A stretch of DNA of 63,404 bases, taken from Richelia sp. CSU_2_1 (GTDB taxonomy: Bacteria; Cyanobacteriota; Cyanobacteriia; Cyanobacteriales; Microcoleaceae). A program made the position numbers and the translations under genes. The stretch is taken from assembly GCA_012034575.1 (NCBI GenBank), contig JAAUPF010000014.1, positions 1 to 63,404 on the forward strand, in the 5' to 3' direction. A model generated the notes under the pieces. The model saw nothing but the letters and a program-made list of their open reading frames with translations. It made no database searches and was not told the DNA's origin. Shown here one piece after another: positions 26,071-36,207 of the stretch (position 1 is the stretch's first letter; every line of letters starts with the position of its first letter).

Positions 26071-27240
26071 GTGACTGAACGGGATAAGAAAACTGTCGGT
26101 GCAATTCTCGATCGAGCCTTACAAGGTTACAGCCTCTCTACTGCGGAGGCTTTGGTTCTGTTGCAGCAAAAAAATTCAGATGCGATCGCGCAAATTCAAG
26201 CAACCGCCGATTTGCTCCGCCGCCAACAATCGGGGGATACTGTTACCTATGTTATCAATCGGAATATTAATTTTACTAACATTTGCGAGCAGCATTGCAG
26301 TTTCTGTGCGTTTCGCCGCAATGAGGAAGATGAGGGAGCTTTTTGGTTAGCAACTGCCCAAATTCTGGAAAAGGCAACCGATGCAGTACAGCGGGGTGCG
26401 ACGGAAATTTGCATTCAGGGGGGATTAAATCTGCAAGCTAAAATTAACGGTGCATCTTTGCCTTATTACTTGGAATTGGTGAAAGCAATTAGAGATAAAT
26501 TTCCGCAATTGCATTTGCACGCTTTTTCGCCGCAGGAAATCCAATTTATTGCTAGAGAAGATGGTGTGAGTTTCAGCTATGTAATTGCAGCTTTGCGCGA
26601 TGCAGGAGTTGGTTCGATGCCGGGAACGGCGGCGGAAGTTCTCGACGACTCGGTGCGCCGGGTAATTTGCCCGGAAAAAATCGATTCGGCTACTTGGTTG
26701 GAAATTGTAGGACTTGCTCACAGTTTGGGATTGCCGACTACAAGTACGATGCTGTGCGGGCATATTGAAAGTAAAGAACAGCAAGTTTTGCATTTGGAAA
26801 AAGTGCGATCGCTCCAACAAGCTGCTATTGAGAAAAACTATCCGGCTCGCATTACTGAATTTATTTTACTGCCTTTTGTCGGACAGCAAGCACCTGCTCC
26901 TTTGCGGAGTCGAGTAGGGCGCGACCAACCGATTTTAGCAGATACATTATTGTTGACTGCTGTAGCTCGAATTTTCTTGGGAAATTGGATTGTCAACCAC
27001 CAACCGAGTTGGGTTAAATTGGGTTTAGATGGAGCTACAGAAGCGCTGAAATGGGGCTGCAACGATATCGGCGGCACTTTGATGGAAGAACATATTACTA
27101 CAATGGCAGGTGCGATCGGCGGCGGTTGTCAGTCGGTGGAAGATTTGCAAAATGCGATTCGTTCTTTGGGACGGGATTATCGGCAAAGAGATACAATTTA
27201 TCAACTTTTAGGAGTTGAGAATTTGGTAGGAATTGGGTAG
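26071..27240 (+). CDS. cofH: FO synthase subunit 2 (radical SAM)
   Basis: 389 residues. Radical-SAM enzyme adding 4-hydroxybenzyl from tyrosine to the flavin precursor in F0 (deazaflavin) synthesis. The cluster motif is CEQHCSFC. Other CofH signatures are [33 protein letters not shown] and EHITTMAGA. It starts with GTG at 26071; the reading is family-like from MTERDKK. CofG is not in the window. Cyanobacteria use F0 mainly as a photolyase antenna. It is divergent from the DPM1-like gene. Confidence 0.95.
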   Translation: MTERDKKTVGAILDRALQGYSLSTAEALVLLQQKNSDAIAQIQATADLLRRQQSGDTVTYVINRNINFTNICEQHCSFCAFRRNEEDEGAFWLATAQILEKATDAVQRGATEICIQGGLNLQAKINGASLPYYLELVKAIRDKFPQLHLHAFSPQEIQFIAREDGVSFSYVIAALRDAGVGSMPGTAAEVLDDSVRRVICPEKIDSATWLEIVGLAHSLGLPTTSTMLCGHIESKEQQVLHLEKVRSLQQAAIEKNYPARITEFILLPFVGQQAPAPLRSRVGRDQPILADTLLLTAVARIFLGNWIVNHQPSWVKLGLDGATEALKWGCNDIGGTLMEEHITTMAGAIGGGCQSVEDLQNAIRSLGRDYRQRDTIYQLLGVENLVGIG

Positions 27241-27270
27241 GAATTATCAAAGGCAGATCCCCCCCAACTA

Positions 27271-27297
27271 GGGCGGGCACGGGGGCACCGCCCCTAC
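27271..27297. repeat. GTAGGGG-type palindromic repeat
   Basis: GGGCGGGCACGGGGGCACCG followed by CCCCTAC, directly after cofH. Same family as 77-105. Confidence 0.85.
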
Positions 27298-27319
27298 GAA
27301 GGGGGGAGGAAGAGGCTCT

Positions 27320-27967
27320 TTAATAAGAGCAGATCGCGCTTTCAAATTCTTCTAATGCTTGACAGCTTCCCACCTGCAAAGCACGTTCCACCGCAGTAGA
27401 AACAAGTTCTACGATCGCAATTCCCGGAAAATTCGGACTGATCTCGGATTCTACATACTCGCCATTTTGCAGCAAATAGATGCGGAGTCTGCCGCGATCG
27501 TAAACCCACACTTCGGGAACTCCAATCGCTAAATAAGCATCGATCGTAGTTTTAGAAGTAACATCGGTTTCTATTGCCAAATCCGGCGGCGGATCGTCGG
27601 GTTGCACTCGGCGGCGGTCAATCATCCGCTGATAATTTAGAATATAAAAACAAGCATCAGGTTCGATTCCCCCCGCACCTTCTCGCTTGAAAGTAGTAGA
27701 ACCAAAAGGTTCGTATCTTCTCCCGGCCGACTTGAGTAAAATTTTGACAATATCGGAAATTAAATCTTTCGGTCTTTCATGTTCGGGTAAGGGAACCATA
27801 ATTTCTAAAGTTTCTTTGCTGTAAGCAATTCGAGCCGATCGCTTTTCTCCCAATTCCTCCAAAATTGACTCGAATTCCAGCCAATTTATATTGGGGATAG
27901 TTACGACACTGCCGGGAGCAAGAGTTATTTGACTGACTGGTTTGAGGACGGGAGCGATAACAATCAT
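27320..27967 (-). CDS. Uma2 family (PD-(D/E)XK-fold) protein
   Basis: 215 residues. Uma2/DUF820 proteins are abundant in cyanobacteria and have a restriction-endonuclease-like fold. Visible signatures are GGIEPDACFYI (first acid), PPPDLAIETDVTSK (second acid region) and DAYLAIGVPEVWVYDRGRLRIY. The biological role is unknown. It is convergent with cofH. The roughly 270 bases upstream hold CGCAGATAAA-type repeats. Confidence 0.85.
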   Translation of the reverse strand: MIVIAPVLKPVSQITLAPGSVVTIPNINWLEFESILEELGEKRSARIAYSKETLEIMVPLPEHERPKDLISDIVKILLKSAGRRYEPFGSTTFKREGAGGIEPDACFYILNYQRMIDRRRVQPDDPPPDLAIETDVTSKTTIDAYLAIGVPEVWVYDRGRLRIYLLQNGEYVESEISPNFPGIAIVELVSTAVERALQVGSCQALEEFESAICSY

Positions 27968-28237
27968 AAGCTTAATAGAATGTTAGTTGTTAAGTTTGCA
28001 CTAATTTTTAGAGATATATGCTGAGTGTAGCACGGACAATGAGAAGAGATTTGCGATCGCGCGTTCTACTTCTTGCATAGATCTTCGATGGATACAGAAA
28101 CCGCAGATATCAAGCAGATAAACGCAGATAAACGCAGATGTATTTCCAGGTATTTGCGATTTTTGCAATGGTCTATTTAACTCTTTATTCTAATCGAAGA
28201 TTGATTTATGATATGGGTTAGCGATCGATAGAATCGA

Positions 28238-29547
28238 TCAATCAAAATCCGGTAACGTCCGATTGTACCCTTCCCAATCAACAGTCAAACCTTTTTTCCC
28301 AGCCCATCTTTCAACATCTTGCCTGTAGCAATGGTAGGTGTGGAAAAGTTGACCTAACAAGTAGACGCTAACAATACCTTTTGTGCGATCGTCCTCCAAC
28401 AAATTCCAACAATAAGACTCCTTCTGTTTCAGATAACCAGCTATCTCGTTCTGTTGCTGTCGCAGGTGAGGATAAAAAGTCTCTCCCCAAGTTACAATCT
28501 TCTCAATTAATAACTCAACATAAGGTTCCTCAATTCCTAAGATTTGCGAGTACAAGACCGATCGCATCAACCACATTTGAATTAGTCGCTGGATGTACTG
28601 CGGCCATTGATGCGGCGGTTTGAAGGAATAATCAGCAGTCAAATGAACGGCAGGACGCATTTGGTCGGCTACTAATCTAATAGCAACTTTCGTCATAATG
28701 TCAGCTCGATCGTACTCTACACCCGCAATTTTAGCTACCCTTGAATGATGGGCAATATCAAATCTGTTTGATAAAAGCTCGCTCCTCCTTGCAAAATAGT
28801 TGCTAGCCGTTCCAAATCCATCCCGCAAGCCATATAATTTGTCTTGAGAGGAGTCCTTGTATTGCCATATTTCGCCTGCTCGGAATCCATAAATACCAGA
28901 TGGTAAAAACTCAAAAATCGCAAGTCTTCTTCTGGTAGAATGTGACCGATATTGTCCTCGCGATCGTACTCTTCTTTACTTTTCGACTGCCAATCGATGT
29001 CTTGTTCCGACGCAGCTAATTCATAACCTCTTTCTGGGTGACAATCGTAATGAATGCGAGTAGAAACACCGCAATGACCGCCAAAATCGGAACGCCACCC
29101 ATTCCAGCGACTGATAATAATTCGCTCTTCTGGTATGCCGATTTTATCGCGCCAAATTGCGATCGTTTCAGTATCGCGTTCATCCGCACTCACCACCAAG
29201 CGAGACAGCGGAATTTGATAAATTTTCGTGCAAAGTTCCCAAGCCCAACTTAATGCTTGTTGTTTGGAATAATTGCCCCAGTGAGTTAACATCTCGAAAA
29301 AGGTAGGATGGCGTTGCGTAAGTACCCGAATATTCGGAGAAATATGTTTTTGCACGATCGCACTGCGATTTTCGGGCGAGTGTATTTCTCCCAGGGAAAG
29401 AGGATAAAATGGTAACGTCCATAAATTAGTTCGCGATATAGCATTTAAATAGGTAACGTTGACATCGAAAGATTCTGTCGGGAGAATCTGATGTTCTCTG
29501 GCTGCATAGAAGGAAATAAACTGTTGCCGAATTTGGTTGCTATTCAT
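28238..29547 (-). pseudogene. Short AlaRS paralogue, split by a frameshift
   Basis: The 5' frame (28735-29547, 270 residues) resembles the catalytic core of alanyl-tRNA synthetase: IRQQFISFYAAREHQILP, RHPTFFEMLTHWGNYSKQ, GMDLERLATILQG. The 3' frame (28238-28828) continues the helical tRNA-recognition region (VAKIAGVEYDRADIMTKVAIRL, then ADQMRPAVHLTADYS). One added G in the GGG at 28736-28738 area would join them into about 436 residues. Editing and C-Ala domains are absent even in the joined protein, so it is a paralogue rather than housekeeping alaS. It may be a real pseudogene or a base-call error. Confidence 0.75.
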
Positions 29548-29564
29548 GCGATCGATCTGGTAAT

Positions 29565-29623
29565 AGGTAATAGGTAATTGGTAATCGATAATTTGTCAAC
29601 TGTCAAGTGCCAACTGTCAACCT
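29565..29623. repeat. STRR heptamers
   Basis: GGTAATA/TAATTGG and TCAACTG units between the AlaRS-like gene and the small protein gene. Confidence 0.8.
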
Positions 29624-29895
29624 ATTTCAACAAACTCATGCAATGCTTGGAAAAAAAAAGGAATGTGACACTTAACATCGCTACTTTGCTTTGAGTAAAA
29701 ATCGCCAATTTCTAATAATAGTTGTTCTCTAAACCTCCAATCCTCTCTACTCCAGTCACTCGGCGGCTCAATTTGCTTCCAGTATTCCTTAGCTTTTTTA
29801 ATTGTTAGCAAAACTGCGATCGACTGATTTTTATGGATTTCATCGACAGCATTTTTAAACCGCTTTGATAAGTTTTGGCTCAATTTCTTTAACAT
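29617..29895 (-). CDS. Small helical protein, unknown function
   Basis: 92 residues, no family recognised. Basic N-terminal half (LKKLSQNLSKRFKNAVDEIHKN), charged helical middle, and aromatic-rich end (FFFQALHEFVEIG). Its start overlaps the end of the AAA-ATPase gene by 41 bases in another frame, which usually means translational coupling. It is therefore probably a partner of that ATPase. Confidence 0.65.
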   Translation of the reverse strand: MLKKLSQNLSKRFKNAVDEIHKNQSIAVLLTIKKAKEYWKQIEPPSDWSREDWRFREQLLLEIGDFYSKQSSDVKCHIPFFFQALHEFVEIG

Positions 29896-30982
29896 GAGCG
29901 GGCGTCAGGGCCTGACACAATTCATAGGAGTGCGTTGCTAGAATATATTGATTGCTGGGTGCCCACTCTTTGAGGTCTGATATAATTTGATATTGCCAGT
30001 CTGGATGAAAAGCAATTTCAATTTCATCCATCAACACAATAGCATCTTCTATGTTGCGCAACTTGAGCCAAACATAAATACTAAGTCTTTTGAGTTCACC
30101 GTGACTTAAGTCTTCAGGATATAGTTCTATAGTTTCACCATTATTGTACAACTGAAAGTTGACACCAGCAAAATCTTTATCTAAATTTATTCTTTTATTT
30201 CCCAAAAATGTATTTAACTCGTTAGTTAGAGTTTGATAGTTGTTTCCGTAGACACCCGTTTTTATTGCTTGCTTAAAATCGCGATCGCGAGCATCTTTAA
30301 ATGATTCAATAAGTAGCTCTACAGCAAGGAAATCATAGGTAAACAATCCTTTTAGTTTAGATCGTGCGGATTCTAGTATCCCGTAATAATTTTTATCTCC
30401 GTTACTTGAGTTGCTAAATAGGAGTTTTCTAGAATCCGGTGGAAGAAACAAAAAAACTTGCGTGGACGGAGCTGCTAGAAAAATTTTATGCGATACTTTA
30501 TCTAGGAATAATTCTGCTTGCTTCTTGTTGAGATTGTTAAAACGACATTTTAATTCTGTAGCTGTTCGTATTTCATAGTCGTGAGAAAATGTCTCTTTAA
30601 CTTTTTCAAAATAACAGATATATATGATTTCTTCGGAATTTATATCTTCATCAAGATCGTCTGCCCCAGCTTCAAAAGAAAACTTGTTACAATAAAATTT
30701 AAGATTGACGATATTTTTTTCATCCCGAATGTCAATAATTGCTAAAATTTTTTCATCTCCTTCATTAATTTTAAATCCCTGAAGCAGATCTTGTAAAAAC
30801 GGTTTTTTCTCCTCGTCAACAGAACAGTGCAGCAACACAAAAATCAACTGCAACAGCGTACTTTTCCCGCCGCCATTTTGACTGCCCAGCGGAAAAATTC
30901 TCGGAACGAATTCCTTTTCAAAAGTGATGTCAATGTCCTTCAAACCGCGAAAATCAGGAACTTGAACTCGTAATAAGTGCAT
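29855..30982 (-). CDS. AAA (ABC/SMC-like) family ATPase
   Basis: 375 residues. Walker A is SQNGGGKST (Lys40), the ABC-like signature is DLSHGELKRLSIYVWLK, Walker B is IVLMDEIEIAFHPDW, and the switch motif is ILATHSYE. The layout matches AAA_15/AAA_21-type ATPases found in OLD-like and other defence or DNA-repair modules. The first Gly of Walker A reads Ser, though a Gly precedes it. No nuclease domain is fused. The upstream gene encodes a PD-(D/E)XK-like protein and the downstream gene is translationally coupled. The cassette may be a conflict system, but this is inference. Confidence 0.85.
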   Translation of the reverse strand: MHLLRVQVPDFRGLKDIDITFEKEFVPRIFPLGSQNGGGKSTLLQLIFVLLHCSVDEEKKPFLQDLLQGFKINEGDEKILAIIDIRDEKNIVNLKFYCNKFSFEAGADDLDEDINSEEIIYICYFEKVKETFSHDYEIRTATELKCRFNNLNKKQAELFLDKVSHKIFLAAPSTQVFLFLPPDSRKLLFSNSSNGDKNYYGILESARSKLKGLFTYDFLAVELLIESFKDARDRDFKQAIKTGVYGNNYQTLTNELNTFLGNKRINLDKDFAGVNFQLYNNGETIELYPEDLSHGELKRLSIYVWLKLRNIEDAIVLMDEIEIAFHPDWQYQIISDLKEWAPSNQYILATHSYELCQALTPAHVKEIEPKLIKAV

Positions 30983-31007
30983 AAAAAACTCCTGGTGTTA
31001 GCTGACA

Positions 31008-31610
31008 TTAATTCTCAGTAAGAAAACTTACTAAAATACCCAAAATTTCGTCGATTGGTGGCAGCGAGTATTCTCTCAAAGCAATTGTAATTGTTCGCTC
31101 TTCGAGTTGAATAAACTTCCACAAATTCCCAGTCGTAACGCAACCATAAAGCTTATTTGCGCAGTTGCCGTTTTTTTCATTGAAACGCTGAGCTGCTATC
31201 ATTTCAGCAATACATTGTCCGAGCCCGCCGTTGATGTCTTCTTTTTTTGCTTCCACTACAATCATAGCAGGAGCCTCGATAAAAAGTTGTTCGGGAGATT
31301 TGCTGACAAGAAAGTCGCAAACACCGTTAAGTCCCAAAGATGGATCTACCGTAAATTCATTACCGGAAAAAAGACTGATTTGCTGCTCAAAAATATCTTT
31401 TAATTCTAGAAGTATCGGACAGATAATCATTTCCGATCGCGCTTTTTCCGTATTCAGTGCTAGGGCAAGAGGCAGGCGTTTTTCGATGAATTCAGCTAGA
31501 GCGGGAGTCGGCTGAATCGGTGGAGCAGCAACAATAAAAGTAGGTACTTCTATTAAAGTAAGCTGAAAGTCTTGCTTGACTTTTTTGAGTGTGAATTCGC
31601 TATAAGGCAT
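31008..31610 (-). CDS. PD-(D/E)XK-like protein
   Basis: 200 residues. Restriction-endonuclease-like signature: Asp99 in LNGVCDFLV, then Glu120 and Lys122 in MIVVEAKKEDI, followed by GQCIAEMIAAQRFNE, where the Gln helix often lies. Possible nuclease, or a catalytically silent relative. ATG at 31610 is preferred to an upstream TTG. It is 25 bases upstream of the ATPase gene, so both are likely on one transcript. Confidence 0.7.
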   Translation of the reverse strand: MPYSEFTLKKVKQDFQLTLIEVPTFIVAAPPIQPTPALAEFIEKRLPLALALNTEKARSEMIICPILLELKDIFEQQISLFSGNEFTVDPSLGLNGVCDFLVSKSPEQLFIEAPAMIVVEAKKEDINGGLGQCIAEMIAAQRFNEKNGNCANKLYGCVTTGNLWKFIQLEERTITIALREYSLPPIDEILGILVSFLTEN

Positions 31611-31906
31611 TGTTTTTTTAGCTCGCAATAATAAATTTAATTAGATGGGATTATAAATTACATTGTAGTTTGTGACTGCTCGATCGCTCCCAAAATTTCC
31701 ACAGCGCGATCGCACCCAACTCTTTACCATAAATATCTCCGATAGTCAACCATCAAATAGTAAGCTTTTCCAAATTACAACCCCTCCACCCATCAAAAAC
31801 TTTGAAGTTACTTAACACCCTTATAAGAAATTTCATAAAGATTTACAAAAGAAACGTGTCAGAATGGAAACAATAAGGTAATGCGTAACAGACAAGGAGG
31901 CCGGTT

Positions 31907-33634
31907 ATGGTAGCACTGACTGAACGAGTCCAACGCAGGTTGACAGTGGAAAAAGTCGAAATTGCCCCCGATACAACAGCCATTCGCTGCCTGGACTGGG
32001 ATCGAGACCGCTTTGACATTGAATTCGGACTCAAAAACGGTACGACTTACAACTCATTCATCATTCGCGGCGAAAAAACAGCCCTCGTCGATACCTCCCA
32101 CGAGAAATTTCGCCAACAATATCTCGACATTCTGACCGGCGAAATCGACCCGAAACAGATTGACTATTTAATTATCAGCCATACCGAACCCGACCACAGC
32201 GGTTTAGTCAGAGATGTACTTAACCTTGCGCCCCAAGCAGTTGTCGTCGGTGCGAAAGTAGCAATTCAATTTTTAGAAAACCTCGTACACCAGCCATTTG
32301 AAAGATTAATTGTCAAAAATGGCGACAAACTAGATTTAGGAAACGGTCACGTTATCGAATTCGTTTCGGCCCCCAACTTGCACTGGCCCGATACTATTTT
32401 CAGCTACGACAGCAAAACTCAAGTGCTGTTTACCTGCGACGCCTTCGGGATGCACTACTGTTCCGACGATACCTACGACGAAGATTTAGCAGCAGTTGAG
32501 GAAGATTACCACTTTTATTATGAGTGCTTGATGGCTCCCAACGCGCGATCGGTCCTCGGGGCGATGAAGCGGATGGCTGACTTGGGAGAAATCGGTACGG
32601 TTGCGACCGGTCACGGCCCCTTGCTGCGTCACAACGTCGTCGAGCTCACCGGACGCTACAAAAAATGGAGCCAAGAACAAGCCAAAGCCGAAACCACTGT
32701 AGCGGTATTTTACACCTCGGATTACGGATTTAGCGATCGGCTCAGCCAAGCGATCGCCCACGGCATCACCAAAACCGGCGTCGCGGTGGAAATGATGGAT
32801 TTCAAAACCGCAGACTTGCAAGAAGTCCGCGAACTCATCGGTACGGCAGCAGGCATCGTAATTTGTTCGCCACCGAGTACCGGTACAGCCGGGGTTAATG
32901 CCGAAGCCGCCATCGGTACAATTTTAGCTAGTGCTAACAACAAACAATCTTTTGGTTTGTGCGAATCCGGCGGTGGCGACGACGCATCGATTTATCCGTT
33001 GCGAAACAAGTTTGCAGAGTTGGGTTTAAAAGAAGCATTTCCCAACATTTTGATTAAAGAAACACCCAGCGAACAGATTTATCAACTGTGCGATGAAGCC
33101 GGCACCGACTTAGGACAGTGGCTGACGCGGGACAAAGCTGTCAAACAGATGAAATCCCTCGATAGCGACCTCGACAAAGCTTTAGGAAGAATCAGCGGCG
33201 GACTGTACATCATCACCGCCCAAAAAGGCGAAGTTAGCGGTGCGATGTTGGCTTCTTGGGTAACGCAAGCCAGCTTTAAACCATTAGGTTTAACCATAGC
33301 AGTTGCTAAGGATCGGGCGATCGAATCGATGATGCACGTTGGAGACAAATTCGTACTTAACGTGCTCGAAGAAGGCAACTATCAAACCTTAATGAAGCAC
33401 TTCTTAAAGCGCTTTCCACCAGGTGCCGATCGATTTGCCGGAGTTAAAACCCAACCAGCCACCAACGGTTCGCCAATTTTGACAGATGCTTTGGCATACA
33501 TGGAATGCGAAGTAGTCAGCCGGATGGAACTTACCGACCACCATATCGTATACGCAACTGTCGATACCGGTCGCGTATCCAATCCCGAAGCACTTCCCGC
33601 CGTTCACCACCGCAAAGTCGGAAATCACTATTAA
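31907..33634 (+). CDS. flv3: Flavodiiron protein Flv3
   Basis: 575 residues. Metallo-beta-lactamase-like diiron domain (SHTEPDHSG, canonical ligands near residue 90; GHGPLLRH), flavodoxin domain (about 265-400; FYTSDYGFSDRLS), and C-terminal flavin reductase domain (about 420-575; SGGLYIITAQKGEVSGAM). With Flv1 it photoreduces O2 to water downstream of PSI and protects against light fluctuation. Canonical ligands and pairing with a non-canonical partner favour Flv3. A strong AAGGAGG RBS is at 31894-31900. Confidence 0.88.
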   Translation: MVALTERVQRRLTVEKVEIAPDTTAIRCLDWDRDRFDIEFGLKNGTTYNSFIIRGEKTALVDTSHEKFRQQYLDILTGEIDPKQIDYLIISHTEPDHSGLVRDVLNLAPQAVVVGAKVAIQFLENLVHQPFERLIVKNGDKLDLGNGHVIEFVSAPNLHWPDTIFSYDSKTQVLFTCDAFGMHYCSDDTYDEDLAAVEEDYHFYYECLMAPNARSVLGAMKRMADLGEIGTVATGHGPLLRHNVVELTGRYKKWSQEQAKAETTVAVFYTSDYGFSDRLSQAIAHGITKTGVAVEMMDFKTADLQEVRELIGTAAGIVICSPPSTGTAGVNAEAAIGTILASANNKQSFGLCESGGGDDASIYPLRNKFAELGLKEAFPNILIKETPSEQIYQLCDEAGTDLGQWLTRDKAVKQMKSLDSDLDKALGRISGGLYIITAQKGEVSGAMLASWVTQASFKPLGLTIAVAKDRAIESMMHVGDKFVLNVLEEGNYQTLMKHFLKRFPPGADRFAGVKTQPATNGSPILTDALAYMECEVVSRMELTDHHIVYATVDTGRVSNPEALPAVHHRKVGNHY

Positions 33635-33636
33635 CA

Positions 33637-33775
33637 AAGAGTTGATAGTTGATAGTTGGTAGGGGCGGTGCCCCCGTGCCCGCCCTCAGTTGGGAATTGG
33701 TAATTGACAATGTTCCTAATCCCCCAATCTTCCAATCTCCCAATCTAAAATCTAAAATCTAAAATCTCCCCCTCC
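33637..33775. repeat. STRR interrupted by a GTAGGGG palindrome
   Basis: GTTGATA units, then the repeat at 33659-33688 in reverse orientation, then TTGGGAATTGG-type and ATCTAAA-type heptamers. It separates flv3 from flv1. Confidence 0.85.
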
Positions 33776-33882
33776 CTCCCACTCTCCCCTCTGCGCCCTC
33801 TGCGTTCTCTGCGGTTAATAAAAAAAAATCTCATCTACTACACAAACAGCATCGCTGCTGCAAACTTCTTAAATATAGATAG

Positions 33883-35637
33883 GTGCAATTAATGGTCAAC
33901 ACTCTAACACCCACGCCCGCATCCAATACCAAACCCCGCGACGTGCAGTTTCTGCCAATTGCCACAGATACTACAGCAATTCGATCGCGCACTTGGGACC
34001 GACTCAAATTTGAAGTAGAATATTCCCTGCAAAGGGGAACCACAGCAAACAGCTACATCATTCAAGCAGACAAAACAGCTTTGTTCGATCCGCCGGGGGA
34101 ATCTTTCACTCAAAACTACCTGGAATCTTTACAGCAACGGGTGGATTTGACAAAGCTAGATTACGTGATTTTGGGTCATTTCAATGCTAACAGATCCGTC
34201 ACGATTAAAGCATTGTTAGAATTGGCTCCGCAATTAACTATTATTTGCACCAATCCGGCGGCAATTGGTTTGCGATCGGCCTTTCCAGAACAAGAATTAA
34301 ACATTACGATCGTCCGTGGAGAAGAAACCCTCGATTTAGGCAAAGGTCACGCCTTAAAATTTGTCGCAACTCCTCTTCCCCGCTGGCCCGACGAACTCTG
34401 CACCTACGACCCGCAAACTAAAATTCTGTTCACTGACAAACTATTTGGAGCTCACGTTTGCGGCGACCAAGTATTTGATGAAGGGTGGCTGGTTTACAGC
34501 GAAGACAGGCGCTATTATTACGATTCCCTGCACGCCTCTCAAGCCAAACAAGTGCTGGCTGCAATGGATAAATTAGCCGATTTGCCAACAGCATTTTACG
34601 CTTCCGGTCACGGTCCGATCGTCCGTTACGGCCTCCACGAACTGACAAGTTTGTATCGGGAATGGAGCCTCCAGCAAAATACAAAAGACTTGACAGTTGC
34701 TTTAATTTATGCTTCTGCCTACGGCAATACAGCTACACTAGCACAGGCGATCGCCAAAGGAATTACTAAAGCCGGTGTTGCGGTAGAAAGCATCAACTGC
34801 GAGTTTGCCGAACCGGCAGAAATTCAAGAAGCGATCGAAAAATGTGCGGGATTTATCATCGGCACTCCGACTTTAGCAGGACACGCACCGACGCAAATTC
34901 AAACAGCTTTGGGAATTGTTTTATCAACAGCAACCAAGAGCAAATTAGCCGGAGTTTTTGGTTCTTTTGGCTGGAGTGGCGAGGCGATCGATTTGGTAGA
35001 AGGCAAGTTAAAAGATGCTGGCTATCGCATTGGATTTGAACCGATTCGAGCCAAATTCAAGCCGACGGATGCGACACTTCAGGAGTGCAAAGAAACAGGA
35101 ACAGATTTCGCTCAAGCTTTGATTAAATCGCAAAAATTGCGGGCACCGAAACCGCAATTGGCCGGAGGGAGCGATCGCACGGAACAAGCTGTGGGAAGAT
35201 TAGTTGGTTCGCTGTGCGTGCTCTCGGCAAAGCGGGGAGAAATCACCAGTGCGATGTTAGCTTCTTGGGTATCGCAAGCAACTTTCAGCCCTCCCGGTTT
35301 AACAATTGCTGTAGCTAAAGATCGGGCTATCGAAGCTTTGATGTACGCCGGAGATAAATTTGTTTTAAATATTTTGGCAGAAGGGCAACAGTTGCGCAAG
35401 CAATTCATGAAAAACTTTGCTCCGGGAGAAGACAGATTTGCTGGATTGGAAACAATGGAAGCTAGCAACGGCTGTCCGATTTTGAGTGGTGCTCTTGCTT
35501 ATCTGGAATGTGAAGTAGTAAGCCGGATGGAATGCGGCGATCATTGGGTAGTTTACGCCAAGGTTGAAAACGGTAATCTGCTGAAAAATGATGGAGTGAC
35601 AGCAGTGCATTACCGGAAATCTGGGATTTACTACTAA
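33883..35637 (+). CDS. flv1: Flavodiiron protein Flv1
   Basis: 584 residues with the same three domains as the preceding gene. The diiron site is non-canonical: the ligand motif reads GHFNANRS where Flv3 has SHTEPDHSG. Such ligand loss is characteristic of Flv1 and Flv2. It likely forms the heterodimer with the adjacent Flv3. There is no sll0218-type gene between them, unlike flv4-flv2 operons. The first few residues (MQLMVNTLTP) offer a second ATG at 33892. Confidence 0.87.
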   Translation: MQLMVNTLTPTPASNTKPRDVQFLPIATDTTAIRSRTWDRLKFEVEYSLQRGTTANSYIIQADKTALFDPPGESFTQNYLESLQQRVDLTKLDYVILGHFNANRSVTIKALLELAPQLTIICTNPAAIGLRSAFPEQELNITIVRGEETLDLGKGHALKFVATPLPRWPDELCTYDPQTKILFTDKLFGAHVCGDQVFDEGWLVYSEDRRYYYDSLHASQAKQVLAAMDKLADLPTAFYASGHGPIVRYGLHELTSLYREWSLQQNTKDLTVALIYASAYGNTATLAQAIAKGITKAGVAVESINCEFAEPAEIQEAIEKCAGFIIGTPTLAGHAPTQIQTALGIVLSTATKSKLAGVFGSFGWSGEAIDLVEGKLKDAGYRIGFEPIRAKFKPTDATLQECKETGTDFAQALIKSQKLRAPKPQLAGGSDRTEQAVGRLVGSLCVLSAKRGEITSAMLASWVSQATFSPPGLTIAVAKDRAIEALMYAGDKFVLNILAEGQQLRKQFMKNFAPGEDRFAGLETMEASNGCPILSGALAYLECEVVSRMECGDHWVVYAKVENGNLLKNDGVTAVHYRKSGIYY

Positions 35638-35823
35638 GCTACAATTACAAGCAGATAGTACCCGATGCGTGCTAACAATCGCCTAAAACTATCGATTTCG
35701 CTTTTTCCATAATTCAAGTCCCCCTAGGATATCAAGTCCGCTAGCATCGGTTGTTTATAGTCGATCGTGCAAAAACTGTCTTATCTGGTGTTTTACCCAC
35801 ATCCCAATACTCAAAATGCTTAA

Positions 35824-36207
35824 CTATTCGCCCTTAAAACCATTTTTATCCTGGGGGCGGTAGTCAGAGCAATTAATTGCTTTGTTGGTGAGAACATCGT
35901 TGGGATGTACGGCACATTTTAGATAATGGTTGCCGGAAAAGAATTGACAATTTCTACAAGGTACTTGAGGAAAAGGATTGATTTGAAATAAATTCTCAAA
36001 TTTGTTTTCCCTTCTAGTTTTTGCCAGCCAGATGATAGTGCCTGTAAAAAGTACGACAAAGCTAAAAGACCCTCCATAAATTAATACTTCATTGGGTTGG
36101 TTATTTTCATTTGGCTGCACTCCTGATGCTTCAACTTCAATTTGATATTTCTGCCGATAATTCGTCTGTTGGGCAGTTTCTAGATCGAAAAATCGAGCGG
36201 TATCCAT
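35824..36207 (-). CDS. Small membrane protein with C-terminal Cys cluster
   Basis: 127 residues. Cytosolic start, one membrane helix at about 45-65 (YGGSFSFVVLFTGTIIWLA), then CRNCQFFSGNHYLKCAVHP and a fourth Cys in INCSDY, spaced like a zinc or metal site. Related small proteins seem common in cyanobacteria, but I cannot name a function. ATG at 36207 has GAGGTC upstream; the longer frame above it is not protein-like. Confidence 0.65.
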   Translation of the reverse strand: MDTARFFDLETAQQTNYRQKYQIEVEASGVQPNENNQPNEVLIYGGSFSFVVLFTGTIIWLAKTRRENKFENLFQINPFPQVPCRNCQFFSGNHYLKCAVHPNDVLTNKAINCSDYRPQDKNGFKGE

